DNA from: Lobulomyces angularis | Lineage: Eukaryota; Chytridiomycota; Chytridiomycetes; Lobulomycetales; Lobulomycetaceae | Length of the DNA: 64,000 bases | Assembly: GCA_027604685.1 (NCBI GenBank) | Contig: JADHYX010000022.1 | Location: 1-64,000 of the forward strand | Direction of reading: 5' to 3' | Shown: in pieces, positions 37,720 through 49,112 of the stretch | Position numbering within the stretch: position 1 is the stretch's first letter | Layout of the letters: each line of letters starts with the position of its first letter | Translations under genes and position numbers: made by a program | Notes under the pieces: generated by a model | What the model saw: the letters and a program-made list of their open reading frames with translations, nothing else | Database searches by the model: none | What the model was told of the DNA's origin: nothing

Positions 37720-39167
37720 TTAATCTATATTTAATTGAACTTTCATCCATTCGTAAGTATAAAAGCTAACAGCAAACATAGGAACAACTTTAATGTATCC
37801 AATGGTCAGGCCAACAAAAAATCCTCGAACTCCTTTATTCTTATATATCAGTTGTATTGTTTGAAAGGTATTTAAGTGAAAAGGTTTTTTATCAAGCGAA
37901 TTTTTGTTCTGTAATCCACCAATTTGCATATTCCTTCTCACTATTTCCAATGGATAGCTCACTGATTGAGCACATATACCAGCAACAGAGCCAGCAAAGA
38001 AAGTTCCCAAGACCCCTAATTGTGTTTTGTGACTTTTTTTGTTTAGAATATCATCTAATTTAGTATCCTTATTATTCACTTTTTGATGTTGCTCATTTAA
38101 TAAAAATTTTAGCTTTTCATTATTTAATAAGCTATTTTTAAGAGTTTCATAGGTTAAAAACGACACTCCAGCGTAGGGGATCTAAAGGAAAAATAAAAAA
38201 AAATTTTTTATTATATTTAAGATGATAAAAAAAAGTAAAATTACCATTCCATAAACTGTAGGACAAAATCCCCTATAAAAGTTTGACATGCCGGAAAAAA
38301 ATTTAAAAATTGCATTTTGATTTTCACTTCTAAAAAATGGACTAGGTTCATTGAAAATGTCCAAAAAGGTTTTGGTTACAGAAACTCCATTTTTTGAATC
38401 GATATTTATATCAAACGCTAATCGTACTCGAAGTAAATCAAATGGGTATGAAATAAATAATGAGGTGACACCTGAAACATAATTTTTTTTGTCAGTATAA
38501 CAAAAATAATAGAATTTTTTTTAATTTATTTTGTTATATTTTTGTAAACCTGCAAGGGATCCTGCTAAGGTTCTCCTAAAAGCGGTTTCACTTTCAGCAC
38601 TTGGCATCAGCCAGGATTTATATTGCTCTAGTGTAAAATTATTAATCCAAATTACAAAAAAAGGAAAAAATAATTACCATATGACATATATTTTACAGCA
38701 GCGTAAGGAAATATTCTCAACAAGGTGGCAGAATGACCTACATATACTGTAAACAAAATTTTATTGCTATTTAAAATACCTTGGAATAACCCTCTGATAC
38801 CGAATTCATTCTTAATATTATAAGCTGCACTGAATACTCCAAAAAAGTGACCTATACAAATTGTAAATAAACTATTATATAAATGACAAATGATTATTTT
38901 GCAATTTTTAAAAATACCAGAGAATTTTTGAAACTTCGGTTGACCAGTTTGAAATAAAATTTTACTAAAAAATGAAAAAAATTTTAAATATATATCTACA
39001 TGTGTAAAAATTCTTAAAGTAAAAATAAAAAAAACTTACACTCTATCCAATGGAGCTATAACAGTTTTAGCACAACAACCAGCTACACCACCTGCAATGA
39101 AACTTTTAAACCAATAATTAAAACTTTGCTTCTTTTTATCATGGTTTAAAGAAGAATTAAGTGTCAT
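37720..39167 (-). CDS. Mitochondrial carrier, LEU5/SLC25A42-like (CoA transport)
   Basis: A mitochondrial carrier family member of three tandem repeats, six helices in total. ATG 39167 begins MTLNSSLNHDKKKQSF. The three signature motifs are seen: TVIAPLDRVKI, SYPFDLLRVRLAF and SYPLEIVRRNM, each followed by a short acidic/Gly helix (GGVAGCC, GSLAGVTS, GSVAGIC). 'AKTVIAPLDRVKILFQ', 'FDLLRVRLAFD' and 'PYAAVKYMSYEQYKS' favour the LEU5/SLC25A16/SLC25A42 branch, which moves coenzyme A or adenosine phosphates across the inner membrane. An unusual hydrophilic insert (about residues 220-270, LNEQHQKVNNKDTKLDDIL) lies between repeats 2 and 3. Several short introns are present. It ends next to the P450 gene on the same strand. 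Confidence 0.85.
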
Positions 39168-39581
39168 TAAAAAAAGATAATTTAAGATTTTTTTTTTTTT
39201 TTTTTTAAGCCACAATTCTCGTCAAACATAGATTTAATTGTGGAAAAATTTATTTTCCATTACAGTTTGACTTGTAATAGTAAGCTCAAAATTAAGTAAA
39301 AAACAAAAAAATTAAATCTGGAAAATTTTACTCCAAAAACCATAAGTTACAAAAAAAAGTTTCACAAGAATGAATTTTAAAAATAATTCACATAGTTTGG
39401 AACAGTTAACTCTTTTATTTTAATGTGTTTTAATTTAATCATTTTTCAGTAATGTCCTAAAAAAGAAGATAAAAATATATAAATTTGACAAAAAAAAATA
39501 TAAAAAAAAACAAAAAAAATTAAGTGGGTAAATCTTGAAAGTAATTAAACTTATTTTAGAATCAGATTTTATTTTTTAAAT
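39168..39581. other. Intergenic
   Basis: A 414-bp AT-rich spacer with a T run at 39188-39206. No gene is seen. Confidence 0.6.
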
Positions 39582-40878
39582 TCATGCATTTGTTGAGGGA
39601 TCTGATAAAGTTGTTGATGTACTTTGATTAAATAACCAAGGATAGCAATTTCTTGTACTGTTGTTATTTTTTTCAGTTTGACTTTCAACATCCGCTTCCT
39701 TTTTCTTTGATCCTAATGAAGATCCTAAAAAGAAGTTTTTTCTAAATTTAGATAACCATTTCGTTTTTAACAATTACTTGTGTCAGAGTTATTTTCATTA
39801 CTAAATGCCACAGATATTCTTCTAATCCCTTTCCAGCTTCCATTTTCATCAAAAAATGGTTCAATAGTTTCAATTCCATTTGCATCCATATAATCTCCAA
39901 TATCTGAAGATAATTTTGGAAAAAGTATCGCCTGCGAATTGTTGTTACTATACAGTGTATTGTAATCCGACGAGATGCTGGAATTATTGTTGCTGCTGAA
40001 AAGTAACGGTTGCTTTAACGGGTTAGTTTCCGTCAAATGTCGCTCTACTTTCAACTCTGTAGCAATTAAAATAACAATCCAAAATATAAGCACCAATATT
40101 TGTGAAGGTTGCTGAAAGTTCATGGGAGAAACAAAAACCAATACTAGAAAAAATAACACATATTAAATTAGAAATAAACTAATAATGATAATTTTACCAG
40201 CTTTTAAAAGTAAAAACACAACTTGACCAATCGTCAACCAAATAAAATTTAATCTGTAATAAAGACAAACTCCGCATAAAATTAGAAATATAAAAGATAT
40301 TCTTGTAAAAATTAACTGCATTAAATTGCTTGTCAAACTATAGTAATTTAATATTCCAAAAGTTGTTAACGTTAAAGAGCAGCTACTAGTAAAAACATAT
40401 CCCAATTTATCTACATCATAAAAAAAAAGGTTAAAAAATATATTCTTATATTATGTATGATTTCCAATTGTCAATATACCTTTTGATAGCAATGTTTTTG
40501 TAGGTCCACCATGAATTTTATGGCAAAAATCGTAGCCAATAATGAAACTTAAACTAGAAAAATAAAAAAAAATAAAAAAATTAAATGATTCATATATTTT
40601 TGAAAAATAATAAGTAATAAATAGTAAAATAATATTAATTACCATCCCGGTAAAACAAAGATTAAAAAATAATTTAAAAATTTAAAAAAGGTTAAGAAAT
40701 TAGTTGAAGAATTTAAAGAATTAAACACTAAAGGTAGCAACTGATTTAGACATAGAAGAAACGTAAATGTGAAAAGTGATATTAAGGTTATAGAGTTGTT
40801 TTTTAAGTTGTGGTTTAATTTTATTAAATAACCTGCAGCTAAAAAAAAAAATACAGAGGTTATAATTGAGAAAATCAT
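39582..40878 (-). CDS. Multi-pass membrane protein, about seven helices (unassigned)
   Basis: ATG 40878 starts with a hydrophobic helix (MIFSIITSVFFFLAAGYLI). Further helices follow over five or six exons: LISLFTFTFLLCLNQLLPLV, FLNYFLIFVLPG, SFIIGYDFCHKIHG, YVFTSSCSLTLTTFGILNYY, ISFIFLILCGVCLYYRL, IWLTIGQVVFLLLKA and ILVLIFWIVILIATEL. It ends in a long hydrophilic cytoplasmic tail rich in Ser and Asn (SSNNNSSISSDYNTLYSNNN), stopping at 39582. With about seven helices and a Ser-rich tail the layout is again receptor-like, but it shares none of the blocks of the 10-26 kb family. No family is recognised. It is on the same strand as the carrier and P450 genes, separated by ordinary spacers. Confidence 0.6.
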
Positions 40879-41909
40879 TGCTGTATGTAAAATAGTAGAC
40901 TTTCTCTTTTTTTTGTTAAATTTTAATTATTGCCAAGTCTACTTAATTGTAAAAAATTTTGAACACCATTCAGCCACAAAAAGCCATTGAAGGAGTATAT
41001 ATTGAAAAACCAGAAATCCCTTATTTACAATATAAGTAACAATCTTTTTAATAAGCAAAAAATATAATTAAGTATGGATAATTCAGAATCAATGTCTATT
41101 ACATGTTACCTCCATTAATTTTCTATCCTTTGTGTTAAAGCTGTTATCTAATGCCCAACATGTAGTGACTTGAAAGAATTTAGACTATTCCTGATGGATT
41201 GCATTTGATAGAGAATGCATAAAACTTACTTCATTCAAAAGCCATCCCTCGAAGTTTATATTTTGGAAATAAGATTTTTTTTTGAAATTTGTTTAAAAAA
41301 AAACTTTTTCCTTGTGTGAAGTTTAAGAATCTAATTGCCATTAGTGTTACTAAATATTTTTCCTTTCCAAATATTGTGATATTCATGAATTTTTTATTCT
41401 AAATAAACTGAAGCATCTTATTAATTTTTAAAAAGTAACTTAGAAAAAAAATATCATCAAAAATCTTATTACAAAAAGAAAGAAAAAGAAAAGAAAAAAT
41501 GAACTCAAACTGTGGCTATTTCAGGTACTTGTTTTACACAACTTTGAGAAAGGGAGAAACTTAACGAGAGAGTAACATTTACTTTCCATCGTCTGCTTTG
41601 TTTGAATTTTACTCCCTGCATTACCCAAACAACCAAACTTGCATTTTCACACTTTTCGTATACAAAAAGAGGATGCAAGATATTACTTTAAATTTCGTCT
41701 CCTTCTTATCTTCCGTATACTTAAATAAAGTTTTTTATGTTTATGACAATCTCGGATTTTCAATGTTTCTGACAATCTGTTGGTTTTTTTTTATTTACTT
41801 GAAACAATTATCCAATTAACTTGAAGCTGTTAAACCAATTTTATATCTAGAATTAAAAAAAGTCGTATAGTCTGTAAATTTTTCATAAATCAATTATCAA
41901 TCGTAAAAA
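40879..41909. other. Intergenic, 1 kb
   Basis: AT-rich spacer. A plus-strand open frame at 41598-41819 starts with TTG and looks like chance hydrophobic T-rich sequence. No gene, RNA or repeat is supported. It holds the divergent promoters of the genes at 40.9 and 41.9 kb. Confidence 0.55.
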
Positions 41910-42406
41910 ATGTATGCAGTGGAAGAATCCATTGATGAAGCTGATAAAACGAAATTTTATAAATTAATTGAAAAGGATTGTCTTATTACCAAAGGCTTAA
42001 GTCAAGCAATACGCATAGTTGAAAAAAACTATCTAGTCAAGTACTTTATTTTTATCTTCTTATTCACAGTTTTTTTTATTTAAATGTTCTTTTACAGTCT
42101 TTTTTTTTTTCGTTAAGATTTAAAATTTTTAAATCTTTATTTTTATTATTTATAGAAAGCAGCTGCACTTTCATTCAAAGAAAAACTTTCAGAATAATAT
42201 TCTTTTAGCAAGGGATGATTATAATTGTGAAAATTTTCTAAAGGTAAAACGAAAATTTAGATAGAAAATATTTTAAAAAGGAAATATTTTTTAATTTAAT
42301 TTTTTTTTTTAAGAAAAATGAAGGTTTTAATGAAATAGAAGAAATATCAAAATGTTTTGCCAATGTTACTGCAGAAATTGATGCGACAATAAGTAATACA
42401 AACTAG
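41910..42406 (+). CDS. Small helical protein of unknown function
   Basis: Three exons from ATG 41910: MYAVEESIDEADKTKFYKLI and on to VEKNYLV, then QLHFHSKKNFQNNILLARDD, then NEGFNEIEEISKCFANVTAE, ending at 42406. The splices at AA|A and AAG|AAA keep the frame. The total is about 108 residues, charged and helical with no membrane segment. Size and charge resemble small subunits of complexes such as BLOC, Mediator or kinetochore proteins, but no motif decides. It lies 120 bp upstream of the CCDC87-like gene on the same strand. Confidence 0.55.
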
Positions 42407-42526
42407 AACCAAAAATACATATATAAATAATAATGAGCGTTCTAAAAACTGATTAAAAAAAAAAAAAAAACAGCGACTGATTTTTTTAAATTCTCTTTGA
42501 GGAATATATTCAGCGACCTGTCAAAT

Positions 42527-45500
42527 ATGAGTGTTGAAAATCAAAATGAATGGTTATGTGAATCTGAATCAAAACAAATGGCTAAAATTTTACTTGCAGA
42601 ATTGGCAACTAAATTTACAAGAATAAAAGATTTTACTGTTAAAACTTTTACCCCAACTCAAAATAGAATTTTCATATTAACTGTATTTGGAAAAATTTCT
42701 TTCATAAAAGATGAAGTACTTAAGATATGTCAAAAAAAAAAAGAAAGTTAGTATTTTTTGCTATCTTTTTTTGTATTTATTTAATTTTTTTTTAATTTAA
42801 TTTTCTTAGAAATGCAAAAAAATGGAATTTTCGATGAAGAAAACAACAATAGCCGCATTAGATCAATCTTTCAACTAGAGCTAAGTAAAAGGTAATAATT
42901 TTTTTTTTTTAATTAAAACTGTCATTTTTTTTTTGTTTATAATAATTTAAAAAACAAAATTAGAATAAAAAAAGATCTCCTAATAAACGAGTCACTACAA
43001 GAAGTTAAATATAGAATAAAAAATAAATTATTAAATTCAGAGGAAGATGTAGTTACAGAAAAATCTGATGTCGAAATGGTAATCGGATAGTTCTAAAGAA
43101 AAAAATAGTGTTGAATTTTTTTTATTACATTAGTTCAAGGATACTTTTCAAAAAATGATAAAAGTAACCAATCCAACAGTAGAGGACAAGTATAACTACA
43201 GTGATATTCAAAAAGAAAAACAAGATATAAAAGAAAGATATGTTTTAGACGATACAGAGGAATCAGATGCACTAAAATTGTTTCCAAATTTTACCGCCAA
43301 ATTTAATAAATTTGCCAACGAAATACTCAAAGATAAAAACAAAGAAAATTGTGCTCTGCATAGTATAAGAAAAGCAAAAAAAAAGTTGAAAAATTTTGAA
43401 GTGTGTAATTTGGATAATAGCCATCAAAATTCACTAAAAGATTGGGAAGCGATGGACTCTGAATTTTACAAAGATGATGTATTAGAGATATCAAATGAAG
43501 AAAAACCCAAAAATAGTTTCTATAATTTTACTGATCCATTGTTAAGTGCACACCTTGAGAACCCTCTTGCAACTTTAAATAGAAGCAGTAGGAGAGTAAA
43601 AGAAGTAAATAGTGTCTGCTTTTCTAACAACAAGAGATATCTTATTCCTAATCCGGAAATAACAGAGAAGATTAAAAAAATGAAATTGGACATTTTTGAT
43701 ATTCAACAGGAAGATGAGGATTTTAACGACAAATTGTTTTTTGATGATTATCTTACAAATGAAAGTTTTAAAAATTTGGTATAAATTTAAATTAAAAAAA
43801 GTTTTTTATGTTCTTTCCTATTTTTTTTTTTATTTTGAATTATTTTTTGAAGCCATCAAAAAGAAAACTTAAACATGGAATAGAATTAGATTTAAGTTTT
43901 TTTCTAGAAAAAAATTTACCTGGTACGACAATCTGTGATAAAGAAAATTTTGATGAGTTAGTTAAAAAAAGTAATGGTGAGATTAAATTTGTTTTACAGT
44001 GAAAAAAAAATTGAATTTTTTTGGTGTTTTAGAACTAGAAGATATTTATGAAATGGTTTTAGGTACAATGGATACCGATATAATTTTTAGAGAAGGTAAA
44101 TGACATTATTTATCAAAAAATTTATTGTATGTTTTTAAAATTTTTAGAGGCTCTAAATGAAATTGTAGTTTGTCCAACTGCACCAAGTGATCCAGAAGTT
44201 CTCATTAACAACTTATATTCTGGATTCGCTGAAAATTTCGACAGAAGAAATAACATTTTGGATGTAAAACCAGCAGATAACGATGCAAACTACAAATTGC
44301 CACCTATAAGAAACAAAAACCAATACAAGAAACAATTTAGCTTAAATATAAATAAGAACAATAAAAAGGAAAATGATGACAATTCTGAAAAACCAAGTTT
44401 AAATAATTCGATCAGACTACTTACTAGAAAAAAAGGTCATGTTACGGTTAAAGCTGATGAATTCGGGTAAAAAAATTTTTTTTTCTTTGGTTTTAATTTA
44501 ATGTTAACAAAAAAATTTAAAAAATTTAAAAAATAGAGATGACAGAAATAAAGCGATGGAAAAAATAATATCAAGTAAATATGGAGTATTAAAATATAAT
44601 TACGGAGGATTTATACCAAAAAATGTTATGCCATCATCCAAATTAGCAAAAAAGAATGAAGATAGAAAAGATGTTAACTTCAAAGAGTATCTAAATTACC
44701 TGAGGGTGAGGTTAACTGATTTTATATTCGATTACTATATCGACAAAGAAGAAGAAGATAATAGAAGAAAAAAAATGGAAATCGAACGAAAAATGTAAAT
44801 TGCTTTTCCAAAAATACAAATTAATTAAAGTTCTTTATATCTTATCTTTTTTAAAGGATGCTAAAAGATGAAGAAGAAAAAAATGAATATGAAAAAATTA
44901 AAAAAGAAAAAATTGATAAAAGGAAAAATATGTTAAGATATCAGGACGGGTTTTGGAATGCAGGTACTAACAAACTTTCCATTGTTTTAGAAAAATATTG
45001 TTTTAATAAAAAAATAAATTCAATAAAATAATTTTTTCCTTATAAAACTAGGTTACTTACAGTACATGGAGGAAATTCATAACAGGGATATAAAAATGGG
45101 ACAGGTCAAAGTGGATAAAGAAATTTTAAAAGATTTAGAATTTGAAAAATTAAAGGATACCAAAGTAATACAACATAAATTAATGCATGATATCAAAAAT
45201 AAGCAACAAACTGTATACTCAAATGAAAAAGATGAATCTGAATGTGAAGTGGAAATAACTGATAATTCGAAGTATATTGAAGAAAACAGCATAGGAAGAG
45301 CTACTGAATGTGCAATAGGATTATCAAATTCGGCCTTTTTTAATTCATATTCTCAAGAGTTGAGACAAACAAATTCGGCGTCGATTAGTTTGTATTCTGA
45401 GGATACAGAAAAATGTGAAATTTTATCAAATAAAGAAGAAAACTTAACTACACATGAAAGAAAACCTGAAAATAATGTTGAAAATATTGATAAGTTTCTG

Positions 45501-46454
45501 CACAGTTCCAATGAAGAGAGCCAGGATTCCTATGCAAATGAACTGGAAAAGCCTAAATCTCCTTTAAGACATTCAGAGTCACTACAAGATGTTGATTTTA
45601 TTCAAAAACAGTTAGAAAAGATTTGGAAAATCTTGAAAATGCCATTGGATCAAAAAATGGATATGGTAGTAAAGTACAGCTCACCAAAATTTGCCAAAGA
45701 TGTAAAAGAGGTAAAATTGTTTTTTTTATTTTATATCAACTAGTAATGTTTTAGGCCCTTGAAAGTTGGAAAAGTGCCTCGCGGTGCATTATAAAAAGAG
45801 AAATACTTTTAAAAAAAATTGAAAAATTTGAGGAAAAATACTGTGACCCTAGGTATTTTAATATACTATTAAATTTGTAAATATTGAGTTTCTTTTAATA
45901 TTTAGTCGACTTTTTGAAAAAGGCGGTGACCTTTTTAATGCTTCTAAACTAATCAGAATTGAAGAATGCAAAAACAGGGAACATTTGTTAAAAGAATTAC
46001 ATACTCTGGATTATCAAACAGAGAATGAAATAATTAACATTAAAAATCACTTAAAAGAGACTGTTACTTACTGTGGTAAAAAAAGAAAGATAAAAAAATT
46101 ATTTCATTTAACCCTTTTTTTTTTATTATTATTGAAGGTGTGCCATACTTATTAAAAATGAAAAAAGATTATCAAGAAATTTTAGCAGACTTATGTGAAA
46201 AAAGAGCGCAAGCGAAAGAAAAAAGTGAGCGTAGGTTGGAAGCAAAAACTTTAGTAGGAAAAGATAAAAAAAAAATCGGTTTAAGTAAATCTACGCAGCA
46301 AATGGAAGAAGAGTACTTGGAATTTGAGAAGGAAGATTTTAAGAAAAAAGATAGTGATGGAGCTTTGAGGCCCAAAGGGGAATATCATGACATTAATTTA
46401 AGTGAATTTTATCTGCATCGTGAAAAAAACAACTATTATGAAAATTTGAAATAA
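42527..46454 (+). CDS. CCDC87-like flagellar coiled-coil protein
   Basis: About twelve exons from ATG 42527 (MSVENQNEWLCESESKQ) give a protein of about 1000 residues. The C-terminal third aligns by eye with animal CCDC87. KQLEKIWKILKMPLDQKMDM plus VVKYSS, ALESWKSASRCIIKREILL, KIEKFEEKYCDPSRLFEKG and SVTY-like TVTYCGVPYLLKMKKDYQEIL follow the same order and spacing as its 'HLEQLW..DMTIKYSS..NAWERAL..REALL..FE..SNPNRFF..VTFKGRRYLDKMKHD' region. An earlier block (SSKYGVLKYNYGGFIPKNVM) matches its central YSQRAN-like segment. CCDC87 is a cilium/sperm-flagellum protein known from ciliated organisms, so its presence argues for a flagellated zoospore. Long acidic, disordered linkers fill the middle. 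Confidence 0.75.
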
Positions 46455-46891
46455 AAAATAACTAACTGCAATAATTTAATTTTTATTATTCATATATATA
46501 ATTAATATTTATAAGATTTTGATAATAATATTAAACAATGTAAAATTTTAAACTTTCATTTTTCGATTAAGTAAGGGGCAACGAAATTTTTAACAAAAAC
46601 TAAACGGTTTTTTATTCTCAATTTTTTTTTTAAAATTTTTTTAATACAGATTTTACAGAAACTGAAAAAATCAGTTTAAATCAAAAAGTTTCAAGTTATT
46701 TAATGCTCATTTTTTTTTCTTTAGCATTTTCCTCTTTTTTTTTTTTGATTGGTAAGTTCATTTTTCTAAAGTGTGTAAAAATTATTTCAGTTGAATAAAA
46801 AAAATTTTTTTGGTTTTTTTTTTTTTTTTTGAAGTTTTTTAACTCCGACAAATAACTTTAAAAATATAAAAAATAACTCTAAAACAAAAAA
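46455..46891. other. Intergenic, promoter of the C2orf81-like gene
   Basis: A 437-bp spacer dominated by T runs (46730-46750, 46810-46830). No gene is seen. Confidence 0.6.
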
Positions 46892-48714
46892 ATGGCGACA
46901 AAAGAAGAATGGTTCGCAATTGTGGAAGTGGAAGAAGGAGAACAACTGGTTTCAACATTATTAGATGAAATTTTACAGAAAGCTCAAGAAGTTATATTTG
47001 AAAGACACATTGAGAGTCAAGTTTTGCCATATGCAGTTCAATTTGCAAAGGAAACTCTGCTAAACCTAATTGACGTAAAGTTAACATATTAATTTTATTA
47101 ATTTTTTTTTTTAGTGGAATTTCTTTAAACACGATCATGGTACTATTGACCCAAATACTTGGACTCCAGATAAAGGTTGATGACAAATAAATAAAATCTT
47201 TGATATAAACTTATATTAACAAAATATATAATTTACAGAACATGAACCAATAATTATTGATTCATGGGCAAGAGGAGCAATCCCCACCAAAAAACCACCT
47301 CAAATTATTACAAACAACTTAAATAAAAAACAAAATCTAATAGAGAACTCCTCCTTTAATCTGTTAAATGACAATACTAATATTGAAAATAGTAAAGACT
47401 TTGATTCTAACAACTCAATAAAATCGTAAGAAAATTTAAACCTACAGAGAAATAATATTTTTTGATGAATTCCTTTTTTTTTAATAATAAAAGGCAAAAA
47501 AACCCAGTAGCTAAATTAGAAAATTCAGCACTATTATCTGTAAAAATACAAAATACATCGAAAACAGGTGAAGCAAGAGGTTCCTCATCATCAAACTTCA
47601 GCATCAAACCTGGAAACTCGTCCAGTATGACTGCTATCAAAAGAAGAAGTTACAAGAGAAGTCCAATTAACAAACCCATTGATACTGTTGAATCTTCCCA
47701 AACTCCTGTTACAGTTTTTGAACAGTCCATACAAGAGGTGAATATTTATTCCAAAAAAAAACCCTTTTTTTAACATTCTTTTTAACAAATTTATTTTTAG
47801 GAAAATAAAAGAACTTTAAATAGAATTAAAAACGTTGAAAAGGATGGTGCAAAAACTGATTTTGGATATGATATTGATGGAAGAATTATTGCTATAAAAA
47901 AAATATCTCATCAAAATACGATGAATCAAAAGTAATATACAAATAATGAAAAATAAAAAAAAAATTAATACAAAAAAATTTTTTATAGAATAAAAATTAA
48001 AATATTAAAAGAGGAAGATAATCCAGAAGTAGAGTCAAAAGGTACCCTGACAAAAAATAGATTTAATGCCAACCGCCATTCAGCGGAAAAAAAAGTTGTT
48101 GATGAAAACGTGAAAAAAATTTCAAATTCAAAATCAAAACACAATAACAATAACTTAAAGCTTAAGTCAAGTTTGACTAATTTAAATAACAATTTTAATT
48201 TTAATAATTTGGGAGAAGAAAAAATTTATGAATTTATTCAAGATTCCAGTTTAGACATAACACCTTTGGTAAATAAAAAATAAAAGGATTAAAAAAAATA
48301 AAATAACAATTTCCATTAACTAAAAAATAAAATAATAGGTGGAAACAATGAGGTTAGCACCAGGAGTTACGTTAAAAGAAGGAGAGATAACAAAAAAAGG
48401 ACATGCATTCCAAAGAAAAGTAAAAGATATCCCAATAAACTTAAAACCAACTATAAATTCGCAACTGACAAACTTCAAACTATTAAAGCCTATATCATCC
48501 AACTTAAAAAATAGTGAACTCCATTTGAACAAAGTTTTGGGAAAAGTTAAAAATAGCTTAAAATTGATAAATGTGGGAGAACATATAGATGCAGATCTTC
48601 AAAGGGTATTATTAATTGTAAAACTTAATTTTTTTAATTTTTGTTTAGAATCAAACCAGTAAAATTTTACCCGATATCAAAGAACAGAGAACTACAGGTC
48701 AGATTGTTCCTTAG
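46892..48714 (+). CDS. C2orf81-like conserved protein (ciliated lineages)
   Basis: ATG 46892 (MATKEEWFAIVEVEEGEQL) starts a conserved N-terminal domain. EWFAIVEVEEGEQLVSTLLD, SQVLPYAVQFAKETLLNLI, the spliced WNFFKHDHG, DPNTWTPDKEHEPIIIDSWA and RGAIPTKKPP correspond segment by segment to human C2orf81 (EW-AL---EEGE-VV--IL, FTISQARE-ML, W-F---DEG, PTWGEDEEP, TDSWAQGSVPV). A long disordered Ser/Asn/Lys-rich middle follows. A conserved C-terminal motif METMRLAPGVTLKEGE matches its 'LKLAPGVSM'. The stop is at 48714 after TTGQIVP. About nine exons. Function is unknown, but the family is found in organisms with cilia. It sits directly after the CCDC87-like gene on the same strand. Confidence 0.75.
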
Positions 48715-49112
48715 ATAAATAAAATGGCAGAGTCTTAACAAATATTGTTGATATAGAAAAATAATTATATATTAAAATTAAATTTTGATGATAAAAGAGA
48801 AAAAAAAACTAACTTGTTTCCCATTAAAAAATTAACATGCTTCGTTATTATTCCTATATTTTGCAAACAGTCTTTTATTAATATGAAAATTTATAAAAAA
48901 AACTGGAATCAAGTTCCATTTTATTATAATGTACTAAAAATTATGTAAGATCGATACTAAACATGTATATAAATATGTAAGTTTCTAGAAAAAGAAATAT
49001 TTAGAATACGAAACCCTAAGTGTGACATTTTCATTGTGGATGTTGTATTTAATTTCTAGAAAAATAATAGTAAAGAAAAAAAAAAGGAAATTGCTTTTTC
49101 TCCAAATACAAA
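48715..49112. other. Intergenic
   Basis: A 398-bp AT-rich spacer between two plus-strand genes. No gene or element is seen. Confidence 0.6.

Noticed and set aside
41598..41819. 73-aa hydrophobic plus-strand ORF
   Set aside because: TTG start, and the composition follows the local T-richness. No continuation or homologous feature was seen.
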